A stretch of DNA of 57,194 bases from Bacteroidales bacterium. GTDB taxonomy: Bacteria > Bacteroidota > Bacteroidia > Bacteroidales > GCA-2748055. The stretch spans positions 1 to 57,194 of the forward strand of contig JAIOZM010000017.1 of assembly GCA_021740585.1 (NCBI GenBank), written 5' to 3'. The position numbers and the translations under genes are program-made. Positions 17,384 to 25,515 of the stretch are shown here, in pieces. A model generated the notes under the pieces. The model was not told where the DNA came from and searched no databases. It was given only the letters and a program-made list of their open reading frames with translations. Positions within the stretch are counted from its first letter, which is position 1, and each line of letters begins with the position of its first letter.

Positions 17384-18807
17384 ATTAGAATCCTCATATC
17401 GTCAATAGATTTCTTAATCTCTTGAACAGTATATAGTGCGTTTCGCATTGTTTTATTTTCAGGATGATGAATTTTATTCCGAATAAAAGTGTGAATGGTA
17501 ACCTCATATTCGTTGCCACTGAAAGTTCCATCTCTTTCTCTTTGCCATTTTTTTGTTTTTGAGACGCCGTTTTGAACCAAATAATCTTCTAAATCCTTCT
17601 CAGTAAATTTCTCACTTGTTTCCTGCAAGTATCCATAGAGTTCATTGTGGTATTCTTCCGTTGGCAAATCAAAAGCCAAAAAGTTAATTTCATTAGCTGA
17701 AACATAAGGAAGTACCCGTTGCTCAATTTCTATTGTTTTAGGTTTATCTTCAGATTTTTGGAGAATCAGCACTCTAACTTTATCATTTTTCAAAAGCTGC
17801 TTAATTAAAAGCGGTGAATGTGTTGTTAAGAAAATTTGAGATTTTTTTGAAGCTTCAAGTAGAAACCTCACAAATTCATTCTGAATGGTTGGGTGTAAAT
17901 GCAGTTCAGGTTCATCAACCAATGCAATAAGGTCTTTGCCGCTCTGTTCTGAAAGATAAAATGAATATAAGAAGGTAAAAATCATCTCAAATCCAGATCC
18001 TAACTGACCAATACTTATTTGCAGTTGATTTTCTAACTTCTCGCCAAAGAAACCATTTTCAAAAGGATTCCAATTCTTGAAAAGGTTGAGTGTTATTCCA
18101 ATGTTGCTGATTTCTCTAAATTTACTAACTGCTTTTTCCAGAAATTTATGCTCAATGTGCTTTTTAACTTTTTCATCCAATAATGCATGAAGATTTTCAA
18201 CCGAACCAACATTCTTAACATATTGGAAGTCAAAATCCTCCATTAGTCTGTCAAATCGTGTGGTATTATAGGATCCCTTTCGTATCTGGTAAATTCTATT
18301 TTTATCCAAAAATAAAATGTCGTTTTCACTAAATCGAGTGCCTTTAAATGGATTGTTAACACTCACTCGTAAATCCGGAGAATTTTCTTTTGGCTTATCT
18401 TGTCCATCAGCTTTAATAAATTTCTGGTCATGCACTACAACCGATGATAAAAATGCTTTGTTTTCACGCGTCCGTAGCCCTGCTTCGAATGAAAAACCTT
18501 TTCCTTTATAATGAGCATTTGGCATTGTCCCGTCAAAATCGAAATCTTTTTCAGCTAGTACCTCAATCAATACTTTTTCGTTGGGATTATTAAAATCTGT
18601 AATTGAAAACCCATCACTTTTATAAGAAAGCAGGGGAAGGGAGATGGCTTCAAGAAGTGAAGTCTTTCCGCTCCCGTTCTCACCAACAAAAACGGTTAGA
18701 CCACTTCCTTCATCATTTTGATTTGGGATATTTAGATTATTCAGCTCAAAATTTTCACTTGTGCCAAATAATCTATAATTCTTAATGCATATTTTCTGTA
18801 TCCACAT
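17380..18807 (-). CDS. ABC/AAA-type ATPase with C-terminal HEPN-like RNase motif, inside the hsd operon
   Basis: 475 residues. A RecF/SMC-like ATPase: Walker A GENGSGKT (42-49), a signature-like QLGSGFE (268-274), Walker B LIALVDEPE (293-301) with Asp298/Glu299, and the switch histidine His330 in TTHSPLL. The C-terminal part after residue 400 ends with IRNKIHHPEN, in which Arg443, Asn444 and His448 form the RN-x3-H (R-x4-H) motif of HEPN ribonucleases. It lies between hsdS and hsdR, the position of the anticodon nuclease gene prrC in E. coli. PrrC and RloC are also ABC ATPases with HEPN-type nuclease ends. It lacks the length and zinc hook of RloC. RNase activity and a tRNA target are inferences. 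Confidence 0.85.
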   Translation of the reverse strand: MWIQKICIKNYRLFGTSENFELNNLNIPNQNDEGSGLTVFVGENGSGKTSLLEAISLPLLSYKSDGFSITDFNNPNEKVLIEVLAEKDFDFDGTMPNAHYKGKGFSFEAGLRTRENKAFLSSVVVHDQKFIKADGQDKPKENSPDLRVSVNNPFKGTRFSENDILFLDKNRIYQIRKGSYNTTRFDRLMEDFDFQYVKNVGSVENLHALLDEKVKKHIEHKFLEKAVSKFREISNIGITLNLFKNWNPFENGFFGEKLENQLQISIGQLGSGFEMIFTFLYSFYLSEQSGKDLIALVDEPELHLHPTIQNEFVRFLLEASKKSQIFLTTHSPLLIKQLLKNDKVRVLILQKSEDKPKTIEIEQRVLPYVSANEINFLAFDLPTEEYHNELYGYLQETSEKFTEKDLEDYLVQNGVSKTKKWQRERDGTFSGNEYEVTIHTFIRNKIHHPENKTMRNALYTVQEIKKSIDDMRILI

Positions 18808-18819
18808 AATAAAATGAGT

Positions 18820-19953
18820 TCATGTAACTATAACTTCCCCACTCATTAGCTTCGGCAGAAGGGTATCTCTTAATTTTACCAAGGTTCTTATTTGTCCTAA
18901 ATTGGAAATTACTTTTTCATATAATTCTCCAATCTTATTGGAGTACTCAATTATAAGTTCTTCTGATAGTTTTGGAAATCCGCAATTTTCAATCCCTGTT
19001 CCACTTATATTTGGCTGTGCACTACCAGTAGCCGCATTATCAATATAATCCTGACCAAATTCTGATTTTAATTGCAAGTAAGCTAGGAATTTGGCCCCTT
19101 TAAATTTTTCTTTTAATGATCCAACTCGCTGATTTAACCAGAGATTCTTTTCGGTTTTTGGAATGATACCTAATTTACCTATTTCGGCTCCAGTCATTGC
19201 GATTAATATATCACCTGTCGCTAGTGAAAACCTGTCCTGAATTGATTCTGCAACTTTGTGTTCTATAAAATCCGTCTTTTCAATATCAATAATTCCTCCA
19301 GAAATATTTTTGATTTTTATAACACCATTTGTTCCATTTTCTCTAAAATCTTTGCTTTTAAATGCGTATCCGTTTTGGATATAGATAAGTTGAGCAATTG
19401 TTTCATCGTTATTTTTATTTTCAAACCACTGCCTAAACAGTGTTTCCGCCATTTTCTCAAGCGTGGAATTTTGGCGGTGGAGCAGGTCTATTTTATCGTC
19501 GAGACTGGAGAGGATGGAGGCGATGGATTTTTGTTCATTTTCACCCTGGGGCAAATAAAATGGAATAGATAATAAAGATGCTTTATTTAATTTTGGTTGA
19601 ACAGCCCCAGTTATAAATGGATTTAAATCCAGGTTCTCTAAATAGTATACTATCAATTTGTTATAAAAATTCTTTTTGCCTTTTAGAATATGCGCATGGT
19701 TATTAACCCAAAATTTTCCATTCGCTAAGAATGCAATTGGTGTCTTTCTTGACCTAAGATTTTCTCCATCTTCAGAAACTAAAACATGTTCACCTTCAAA
19801 AATATAATCATCAACTGAATCAATAATTCCAGAAGCACCATAATAAGGGAATTGCCCTTTTCTCTTGTTTCGTTCCATAGAACTTAATGGAATTCTTCTA
19901 TTATTGCAGATTTCCGCAAAATCTTCAATCGTAAATTCGATCCATTCACTCAT
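18820..19953 (-). CDS. hsdS: Type I restriction-modification specificity subunit S
   Basis: 377 residues with the usual two target recognition domains. TRD1 spans about 1-155 and ends in the conserved helix [36 protein letters not shown] (about 143-180). TRD2 spans about 185-345 and ends in the second, shorter conserved helix with [14 protein letters not shown]. These helices set the spacing between the half-sites of the recognition sequence. The start overlaps the end of hsdM by eight bases, showing translational coupling. The recognised DNA sequence cannot be predicted by reading. Confidence 0.95.
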   Translation of the reverse strand: MSEWIEFTIEDFAEICNNRRIPLSSMERNKRKGQFPYYGASGIIDSVDDYIFEGEHVLVSEDGENLRSRKTPIAFLANGKFWVNNHAHILKGKKNFYNKLIVYYLENLDLNPFITGAVQPKLNKASLLSIPFYLPQGENEQKSIASILSSLDDKIDLLHRQNSTLEKMAETLFRQWFENKNNDETIAQLIYIQNGYAFKSKDFRENGTNGVIKIKNISGGIIDIEKTDFIEHKVAESIQDRFSLATGDILIAMTGAEIGKLGIIPKTEKNLWLNQRVGSLKEKFKGAKFLAYLQLKSEFGQDYIDNAATGSAQPNISGTGIENCGFPKLSEELIIEYSNKIGELYEKVISNLGQIRTLVKLRDTLLPKLMSGEVIVT

Positions 19954-21487
19954 TTATCCTGATCTTTGCGAGGTTTTCGGAAATAATATCATTTAGTTGT
20001 GCTTCCTCTTTTATCTGTTCCTCCAACTCAGCTTTCAGGGATGTGAAACGCTCGTTAAAATCAAAATCGTACTCGTCATCGGGTAAACCAACATATCGCC
20101 CAGGGGTAAGCACATAATCAAGGTCTTTTACTTTCGATATGGGTGTGGATGAACAGAATCCTGCAATATCCCCATAGTTACCTTCAGTGTTTCGCCAGTT
20201 GTGGTAGGTATCTGCAATTTGCCTGATATCTTCCTGTGATAGTTCCCTTGTCCGCCGGTTAATCAAATGTCCAAGATTGCGGGCATCAATAAACAGGATT
20301 TCGTTGCTGCGGTCACGGAATTTACCGTTTGTTCGGTTACGGTTCATAAACCAAAGCGAAGCGGGAATCTGTGTATTCAAGAAAAGTTTTGCAGGCAGGT
20401 TTACAATACAATCAATCAGGTTGTTTTCAACCAATGCTTTACGAATATCTCCTTCACCTGATGTTTTGGTCGTTAGCGAGCCTTTGGCCAATACAAAACC
20501 AGCCTGTCCATTCGGTGCCAGGTGGTAAAGAAAATGTTGTATCCATGCGTAGTTAGCGTTACCGACTGGTGGTACGCCATACTGCCATCGTCCGTCTTTT
20601 CGCATCAGGTCACCTCCCCAGTCACTGACATTAAAGGGTGGATTAGCAATAATAAAATCGGCTTTCAGATCTTTGTGAGCGTTGTTAAGGAAGGAACCCT
20701 CGTTGTTCCATTTTACCTGCGAACTGTCAATACCGCGAATTGCAAGGTTCATTTTACACAATCGCCATGTGGTCTGGTTACTTTCCTGTCCGTAGATGGA
20801 GATATCATTTATTCTTCCACGGTGTTGAAGAACAAACTTCTCTGACTGCACAAACATTCCGCCAGAACCACAGCAAGGGTCGAATACTCTTCCCTTATAA
20901 GGTTCCAGCATTTCAACCAAAAGTTCAACAACACTTCTGGGCGTATAGAACTGTCCTCCCTTCTTGCCTTCAGCAAGAGCAAATTCACCAAGGAAGTATT
21001 CAAATACATGTCCGAGTACATCTGCACTGCGTGATTTGGTGTCACCGAGAGCAATATTCCCAACCAAATCTATCAGCTCTCCTAAGCTGGTCGGGTCAAG
21101 GTTTTGACGGGCATACACCTTCGGAAGAACACCTTTTAATGAAGTGTTCTCCTTTTCAATGGCATCCATGGCATCGTCCACAATTTTTCCGATGTCGGGT
21201 TGTTTAGCGTTTGATAGCAGGTGTTTCCATCTGGCTACTTGAGGAACAAAGAAAACATTCTCGGCTTTGTATTCGTCCTTGTCTTCCGGATCGGCTCCTT
21301 GGGATTCTTCAGCTTTCAAATGGGCATATAATTCTTCGAACGCATCGGAGATATATTTTAAGAAAATCAATCCCAGTACAACATGTTTATATTCTGCAGC
21401 ATCTATGTTTTTACGCAGTTTATCGGCTGTTTTCCAGAGTTGTTTTTCCAACGGTTCCTCTGTCCCGTTTTTGGTTTTTTTTGCCAT
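19946..21487 (-). CDS. hsdM: Type I restriction-modification DNA methyltransferase subunit M
   Basis: 513 residues. The N-terminal helical HsdM domain ([13 protein letters not shown]..., [20 protein letters not shown]) is followed by the adenine-N6 methyltransferase core. This has the [11 protein letters not shown] entry, the SAM-binding motif DPCCGSGG (203-210) and the catalytic NPPF (282-285). It is the first gene of the operon hsdM-hsdS-ATPase-hsdR on the minus strand, and a plausible Bacteroidota promoter lies about 40 bases upstream. It modifies host DNA together with HsdS. No frame damage is seen, so the system looks intact. Confidence 0.96.
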   Translation of the reverse strand: MAKKTKNGTEEPLEKQLWKTADKLRKNIDAAEYKHVVLGLIFLKYISDAFEELYAHLKAEESQGADPEDKDEYKAENVFFVPQVARWKHLLSNAKQPDIGKIVDDAMDAIEKENTSLKGVLPKVYARQNLDPTSLGELIDLVGNIALGDTKSRSADVLGHVFEYFLGEFALAEGKKGGQFYTPRSVVELLVEMLEPYKGRVFDPCCGSGGMFVQSEKFVLQHRGRINDISIYGQESNQTTWRLCKMNLAIRGIDSSQVKWNNEGSFLNNAHKDLKADFIIANPPFNVSDWGGDLMRKDGRWQYGVPPVGNANYAWIQHFLYHLAPNGQAGFVLAKGSLTTKTSGEGDIRKALVENNLIDCIVNLPAKLFLNTQIPASLWFMNRNRTNGKFRDRSNEILFIDARNLGHLINRRTRELSQEDIRQIADTYHNWRNTEGNYGDIAGFCSSTPISKVKDLDYVLTPGRYVGLPDDEYDFDFNERFTSLKAELEEQIKEEAQLNDIISENLAKIRINE

Positions 21488-21525
21488 TTATGAAAAGTGT
21501 ATTGAAGAAAAGATTATAAATGTAG

Positions 21526-21560
21526 CAAATAGAAAGGTGAATAGGAATAAAAATGCAAAA
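21526..21560 (-). promoter_or_regulatory. Probable hsd operon promoter
   Basis: On the minus strand, TTTTG (complement of 21556-21560), a 22-base spacer and TCTATTTG (complement of 21526-21533), close to the TTTG / TAnnTTTG consensus. The -7 box lies about 39 bases before the hsdM start codon. Confidence 0.45.
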
Positions 21561-22113
21561 AATTGACAGTGTGGGCTTTCCCCTATTTATTAATCTGATG
21601 GCACCTGAGAATTATATTCACTTTTTACCGAAAATGGTCAATTTTTCTGGGCCAGATTTTTTTCTAAGATATTGACCCCTGTTTAAGAATTTACTTTTCC
21701 CTACAAGTCATTTAGATTGCTGGAATCCATTTAAAAGGTCTTAAATAGGAGATCGTCTTTGAAGAAGCCCTTTAATTAATCATTTGATAAAACTTTCCCA
21801 GAAGCACCCAGATTAACTCTGGTCAGGATCTGAGCTTGAATCCTTCAATTGATTATTCGCACATCACATGGAGGAAGTGTAAAACACTTGAATATGCTGT
21901 TTGTAATGAATTTATCAAAGGAGAATTTAGTTTTTCTATTTCAGTTCGTTAAAGTTTCTGATTTTGATTATCTTTAATGAAGAAATAATAGAATTTAAAA
22001 AGAGAAAGCCATGACCATTAGGTAAGATCTTAATAATAGGATTTTTGAAAAGGAAATGATTTCGACAGTATTAGTAGGGGATCTGTTGATTTGGCTTAAT
22101 TGAAAAAAAAGAA
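21561..22113. other. Gene-free region upstream of the hsd operon
   Basis: About 550 bases between two divergently placed transcription units. No reading frame on either strand looks coding, and I see no strong hairpin or repeat. It may hold decayed DNA from island turnover. Confidence 0.5.
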
Positions 22114-22602
22114 ATGAAAACAACAATTTTAATGGCAGTATTTCTGCTATCGCTAACGTTCTCAATGAACGCTCAAGAAGTCGGGGCTAAAAGATACGCA
22201 GAAGAATATTCCCGTTATGTTGCAAGAATGGAGCGCGCTTCAAAGGAAGTTCTGGACTACGAGCCTTGGTGTGATAAAAATAATTACACCCCTTACAGAA
22301 CAATACCTAAAAGCAAACTTCTACCACCATCTTCTCCTGGTACTTATTTACTCAAAGGAAGCAATCAAATCCTAACAGGAGTAGGATTACAAATGGCATC
22401 AGGAATAATGGTTATTGTTGCAATGAAGAATTCAACAATAGAGACTAACAATGGATATATTGATACACAACCCATATTATACGTGGCAGGAGCAACCGCT
22501 TTAACGGGACTCGTTCTTCAAATAGTCGGCATTAGAAATATTGGAAAGGCAGGGATTTTACTGAATGAGAACGGGGTTGGTATTCATATTCCTATCAAAT
22601 AA
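22114..22602 (+). CDS. Hypothetical exported protein with two membrane-like segments
   Basis: 162 residues, not assigned to a family. A signal peptide is clear (about 1-20, ending FSMNAQ). A charged middle part contains EPWCDKNNYTPYRTIPKSKLLPP. Two hydrophobic stretches follow, about 87-105 (ILTGVGLQMASGIMVIVAM) and about 121-140 (ILYVAGATALTGLVLQIVG), so it may be an inner-membrane protein with two or three spans. A 29-codon mini-gene for a membrane peptide starts eight bases after the stop. The genes around it are also exported and unknown. Confidence 0.75.
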   Translation: MKTTILMAVFLLSLTFSMNAQEVGAKRYAEEYSRYVARMERASKEVLDYEPWCDKNNYTPYRTIPKSKLLPPSSPGTYLLKGSNQILTGVGLQMASGIMVIVAMKNSTIETNNGYIDTQPILYVAGATALTGLVLQIVGIRNIGKAGILLNENGVGIHIPIK

Positions 22603-22609
22603 TGCTAAA

Positions 22610-22699
22610 ATGAAAAAATTCCTTGAAAACCTATTTTGGGGAGGGATCCCCACGGCCTTACTCCTATTTTTTATAATCATCACGATAAAAAAATACTAA
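22610..22699 (+). CDS. Possible 29-residue single-span membrane peptide
   Basis: A short frame from ATG 22610 to TAA 22699 codes for 29 residues. These are a charged MKKFLENLFWGG head, a hydrophobic stretch (residues about 13-26, with LLLFFIIITI) and a KKY end. The head-span-tail layout is typical of small membrane proteins. It begins eight bases behind the upstream stop, and a weak hairpin terminator overlaps its stop codon. Chance cannot be excluded at this length. Confidence 0.45.
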   Translation: MKKFLENLFWGGIPTALLLFFIIITIKKY

Positions 22700-22721
22700 G
22701 GGACTTTACGGAACCCTTTTT
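22698..22721 (+). terminator. Weak terminator
   Basis: AAGGG (22698-22702) and CCCTT (22714-22718) with an 11-base loop and three further T. It overlaps the stop codon of the 29-codon frame. Confidence 0.45.
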
Positions 22722-22760
22722 AACAGGTTTTTAAGGTGCTAATAAATAAAACTGGAAACT

Positions 22761-23117
22761 ATGAAAAGAAAATACTTTTTAATTTTAGCCTTAGTATTGT
22801 TTGCTACAGTTGTTAGTTCAAACATTGAACCAAAGGATTTAAGTCAGCTTAATGCAACTACGATGGAGATCGTTGGAGACTATTTAATTATTAAAGGAGA
22901 TATTCGCTGTAGGATGGAAAAAAATAGTGTTGTGATTAATACATCAAGTATTTCAATAAATGTCAATCAGATTTGTTTAGTATTTCCGAATAGTGAAATA
23001 GGTTCTGTAAATATCTATATTAACGGTAATACATTAGGTGAAATACATATTGTAAGTCGTCAATTCTACAGAGCCGTCTATGAGGAAGTGATGGGTTTAT
23101 TGAAATCGGTTGAGTAA
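22761..23117 (+). CDS. Hypothetical exported protein
   Basis: 118 residues with a signal peptide (about 1-20, LALVLFATVVSS) and a mature part predicted mostly as beta strands (MEIVGDYLIIKGDI, NSVVINTSSISINVNQI, SVNIYINGN). I do not recognise a family. One cysteine pair is possible (Cys51, Cys72). It is separated from its neighbours by about 60 and 120 bases. A 31-bp sequence just downstream recurs behind the next gene. Confidence 0.7.
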   Translation: MKRKYFLILALVLFATVVSSNIEPKDLSQLNATTMEIVGDYLIIKGDIRCRMEKNSVVINTSSISINVNQICLVFPNSEIGSVNIYINGNTLGEIHIVSRQFYRAVYEEVMGLLKSVE

Positions 23118-23123
23118 TCAAAT

Positions 23124-23154
23124 TAACTTTTCAATTAAATCAAAATAGTTGGGA
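23124..23154. repeat. 31-bp repeat, copy 1 (before the astacin gene)
   Basis: Starts TAACTTTTCAATTA and contains AATCAAAATAGTTGG (23138-23152). It matches 24733-24763 at 26 of 31 positions. The two copies bracket the astacin-FISUMP gene and each follows a stop codon closely. Confidence 0.6.
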
Positions 23155-23235
23155 TAACATTACCCACTGCCTTTTTCTGAAGATGGTGATTGCATTAAGT
23201 ATTTTAGTTATCTTCATATAACAAATCCTACTACA

Positions 23236-24708
23236 ATGAAAATAATAACCAAATCTCTCTTATTTTTAAGCTTTTTTGCTTTAATCCTGATAGGTTGCGA
23301 AAAAGAAAAGGAGTCAAATATTGATGAAAATCTTGAATTAGATTTTGTTGTTGAATCAGCATATCCAAATACCACTGGAGAAGTTGTTGAATTTCAATTA
23401 AATGGTCATAGCCTAATATGTGAGAAAATAAATGGTGAATTCATTTATCAAGGAGATATTGTATTAACATATGAACAGTTGGGTATAGACAATAATTTGA
23501 AAGGAGCCGCTTTAAAATCAATATCAAAAAGATGGCCTAATAATACAGTATATTATCAAATTAATAGCGGACTCTCCGAAAAGGGTAGAATAACCGATGC
23601 AATCGAACATTTGGGAGTAAAAACACTTCTTAAATTTGAAGAAAGAAGCGACCAAGAGAATTATATTGAATTTATTTGGGATGAAAATGGTTGTAGCTCA
23701 TATTTAGGTATGATAGGTGGTAAACAATTAATAAAAATTGCTGATTGGGCTAAAACTGGGAATGTAGTTCATGAAATCGGGCATGCTATTGGATTGATTC
23801 ACGAACATTCCAGAAATGATAGAGACGATTTTATAATAATTGATTTTGATAATATAATTGAAAGTGCAAAACATAATTATTATAAGAATTCCGCTGCTTT
23901 TGATTATGAGGAGTTTGACTTTAATTCAATTATGATATATCCTCCGGGAGGAGGTTTTGCAATTGATAGTAAAAAACCAATTATTACTAAATTAGATGGA
24001 TCTACTTATAAAGCACAACGAAAGGCTTTTTCAGTTGGCGATGTTGCATTAATTGCACATTTATGTGGAAATGGTACACTAATAGATTCTCGTGACGGCA
24101 ACATCTATAACTCAGTAAAAATCGGTGATCAAACTTGGATGGCGGAAAATCTGGCTTATCTTCCCTCTGTAAGCCCTTCTGCAAAAGGATCAGAAACGAA
24201 AACCTATTATTACGTTTTTGACTACCAGGGTACCAATGTAAGCGAAGCCAAATTAACCCGCAATTACCAGACCTACGGAGTTTTATATAACTGGCCTGCA
24301 GCCATGAACTCAGAAGCAAGTAGTACATCCAACCCAAGTGGTGTACAAGGAGTATGCCCCACAGGATGGCATTTACCAAGTGATGCAGAATGGACAGAAT
24401 TAACAGATTTTTTAGGAGGAGAAAGCGTAGCAGGAGGTAAGTTAAAAGAGACAGGTACAGCTCATTGGTTTACTCCAAACGAAGGAGTCACAAACGAAAC
24501 TGATTTTTCAGCCCTTCCGGGTGGGTACCGTTACATTTATGGGATATCCTACAGTATTAATCAACAAGGGTTCTGGTGGAGTGCTTCAAAGGGCAATCCT
24601 GATGACGCCTGGACCCGGTATTTAGGAACCGAAGAAAGCAGCAGTGCTATTTTCAAAGATGTCTTTAATAAGTCGGCTGGCTTTTCTGTTCGTTGCATTA
24701 AGGATTAA
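23236..24708 (+). CDS. Astacin-type metalloprotease lipoprotein fused to a FISUMP domain
   Basis: 490 residues. A lipobox ends at Cys21 (LILIGC), followed by an acidic linker. Residues about 95-275 are a peptidase M12A (astacin) domain. It has the zinc site HEIGHAIGLIHEH (His179, Glu180, His183, His189), then SRNDRD, and a Met-turn SIMIY (231-235). Residues about 283-490 are a Fibrobacter succinogenes major paralogous (FISUMP) domain: DGNIYNSVKIGDQTWMAENL, then GVLYNWPAAM, CPTGWHLPSDAEWTEL and a GFSVRCIKD end. The protein would be a surface-anchored protease whose FISUMP part may bind a substrate or the surface. No usual propeptide Asp switch was identified. Confidence 0.9.
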   Translation: MKIITKSLLFLSFFALILIGCEKEKESNIDENLELDFVVESAYPNTTGEVVEFQLNGHSLICEKINGEFIYQGDIVLTYEQLGIDNNLKGAALKSISKRWPNNTVYYQINSGLSEKGRITDAIEHLGVKTLLKFEERSDQENYIEFIWDENGCSSYLGMIGGKQLIKIADWAKTGNVVHEIGHAIGLIHEHSRNDRDDFIIIDFDNIIESAKHNYYKNSAAFDYEEFDFNSIMIYPPGGGFAIDSKKPIITKLDGSTYKAQRKAFSVGDVALIAHLCGNGTLIDSRDGNIYNSVKIGDQTWMAENLAYLPSVSPSAKGSETKTYYYVFDYQGTNVSEAKLTRNYQTYGVLYNWPAAMNSEASSTSNPSGVQGVCPTGWHLPSDAEWTELTDFLGGESVAGGKLKETGTAHWFTPNEGVTNETDFSALPGGYRYIYGISYSINQQGFWWSASKGNPDDAWTRYLGTEESSSAIFKDVFNKSAGFSVRCIKD

Positions 24709-25166
24709 GACACTTTGCCCATTTTATCAATATAACTTCGCAATATAATCAAAATAGTTGGAACTATTTTTCTGATAATACTGATATCTTAGCGCCTATT
24801 GAAATTGAAAAAAGAATCTTTTAATATTCACATTGAATTGCTTAAAGTTAAATTATCCGGATTATTCTAAAAAATCTGCCAAAATTTTCATTTCCATTTT
24901 AGCCAAAAAGTCGATTTCTCAGATTTCTGGGCAAATTTATTTTTCTCAATTAAATCCCAAAATTTCTGCAGAATTTTTTCATTGAAAACTCTGTACCCCT
25001 CTGGACACGAAGAAAAACGTTCATATTTAAGGAAAAATACGGGGGTGCTAGAGGGTGCCCGGTGAGACGGCAGGAGGATCCCGGGGGTCTGATGTCAACC
25101 TGCACATCCCTTTGTGCAGATTGAGAAATCCAATAGATTGCATTCGCCGTACACTTCCACCCCCCT
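24709..25166. other. Gene-free region between the astacin gene and the IS remnant
   Basis: About 460 bases without a coding frame. Near the left end is copy 2 of the 31-bp repeat (24733-24763). Around 25040-25090 the DNA turns markedly G-rich, unlike its surroundings. A hairpin CTGCAC/GTGCAG lies at 25100-25119. The whole stretch reads like scar DNA beside the degraded transposon. Confidence 0.5.
24733..24763. repeat. 31-bp repeat, copy 2 (after the astacin gene)
   Basis: Starts TAACTTCGCAATAT and contains the same 15-mer AATCAAAATAGTTGG (24747-24761) as copy 1 at 23124-23154. Confidence 0.6.
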
Positions 25167-25477
25167 TGCCTTAGATAACTGCCCCCTCAGACTTTTTTTT
25201 ACTGACCCCACCTAGGGAGGATAAGATCACTTAAAAATAGATACGATTGCAGATATGGTGATGGATCGTTTAGTTTATAATGCCTACAGACTGGAGCTTG
25301 CAGGCGATAATCTCCGTAAACGGCAAAATAAAAACCAGAAACACGAATGAATATCTAACGGAAATTTATTATTTCAATGCGAGAAAGAAAGATCTTTGAA
25401 CAACCTCTAGGGGTCAGTTAAGTCCGGCACAGGTGGGGTCAGTTAAAAAAAGTTCAGAGGGGGCAGTTAACCCGGCA
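25167..25477 (+). mobile_element. Internally deleted IS21-family element
   Basis: Ends TGCC...GGCA. The left terminal part (25177-25212) and the reverse complement of the right part (25432-25468) share AACTGCCCCCTC, then a T-rich stretch and ACTGACCCCACC. A second subterminal copy, GGGGTCAGTTAAGTCCGGCA, lies at 25410-25429, like the multiple end repeats of IS21 elements. Inside is only the last part of an istB-type gene. The istA gene and most of istB are gone, leaving 311 bp. No target duplication is visible at the flanks. Confidence 0.75.
25225..25350 (+). pseudogene. C-terminal remnant of an IstB-type helper ATPase
   Basis: The frame ending at TGA 25350 reads DTIADMVMDRLVYNAYRL followed by ELAGDNLRKRQNK. 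This is the characteristic C-terminal end of IS21 IstB proteins (TIAD..LDRL.HNA.RIEL.GES.R). A stop codon lies just upstream at 25222, and everything before it in the gene has been deleted. It shares the element with the inverted ends described for 25167-25477. It is not functional. Confidence 0.8.
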
Positions 25478-25515
25478 CATGCACCTTTTTATCAGGAAAG
25501 TATTCCCAAGACGTA

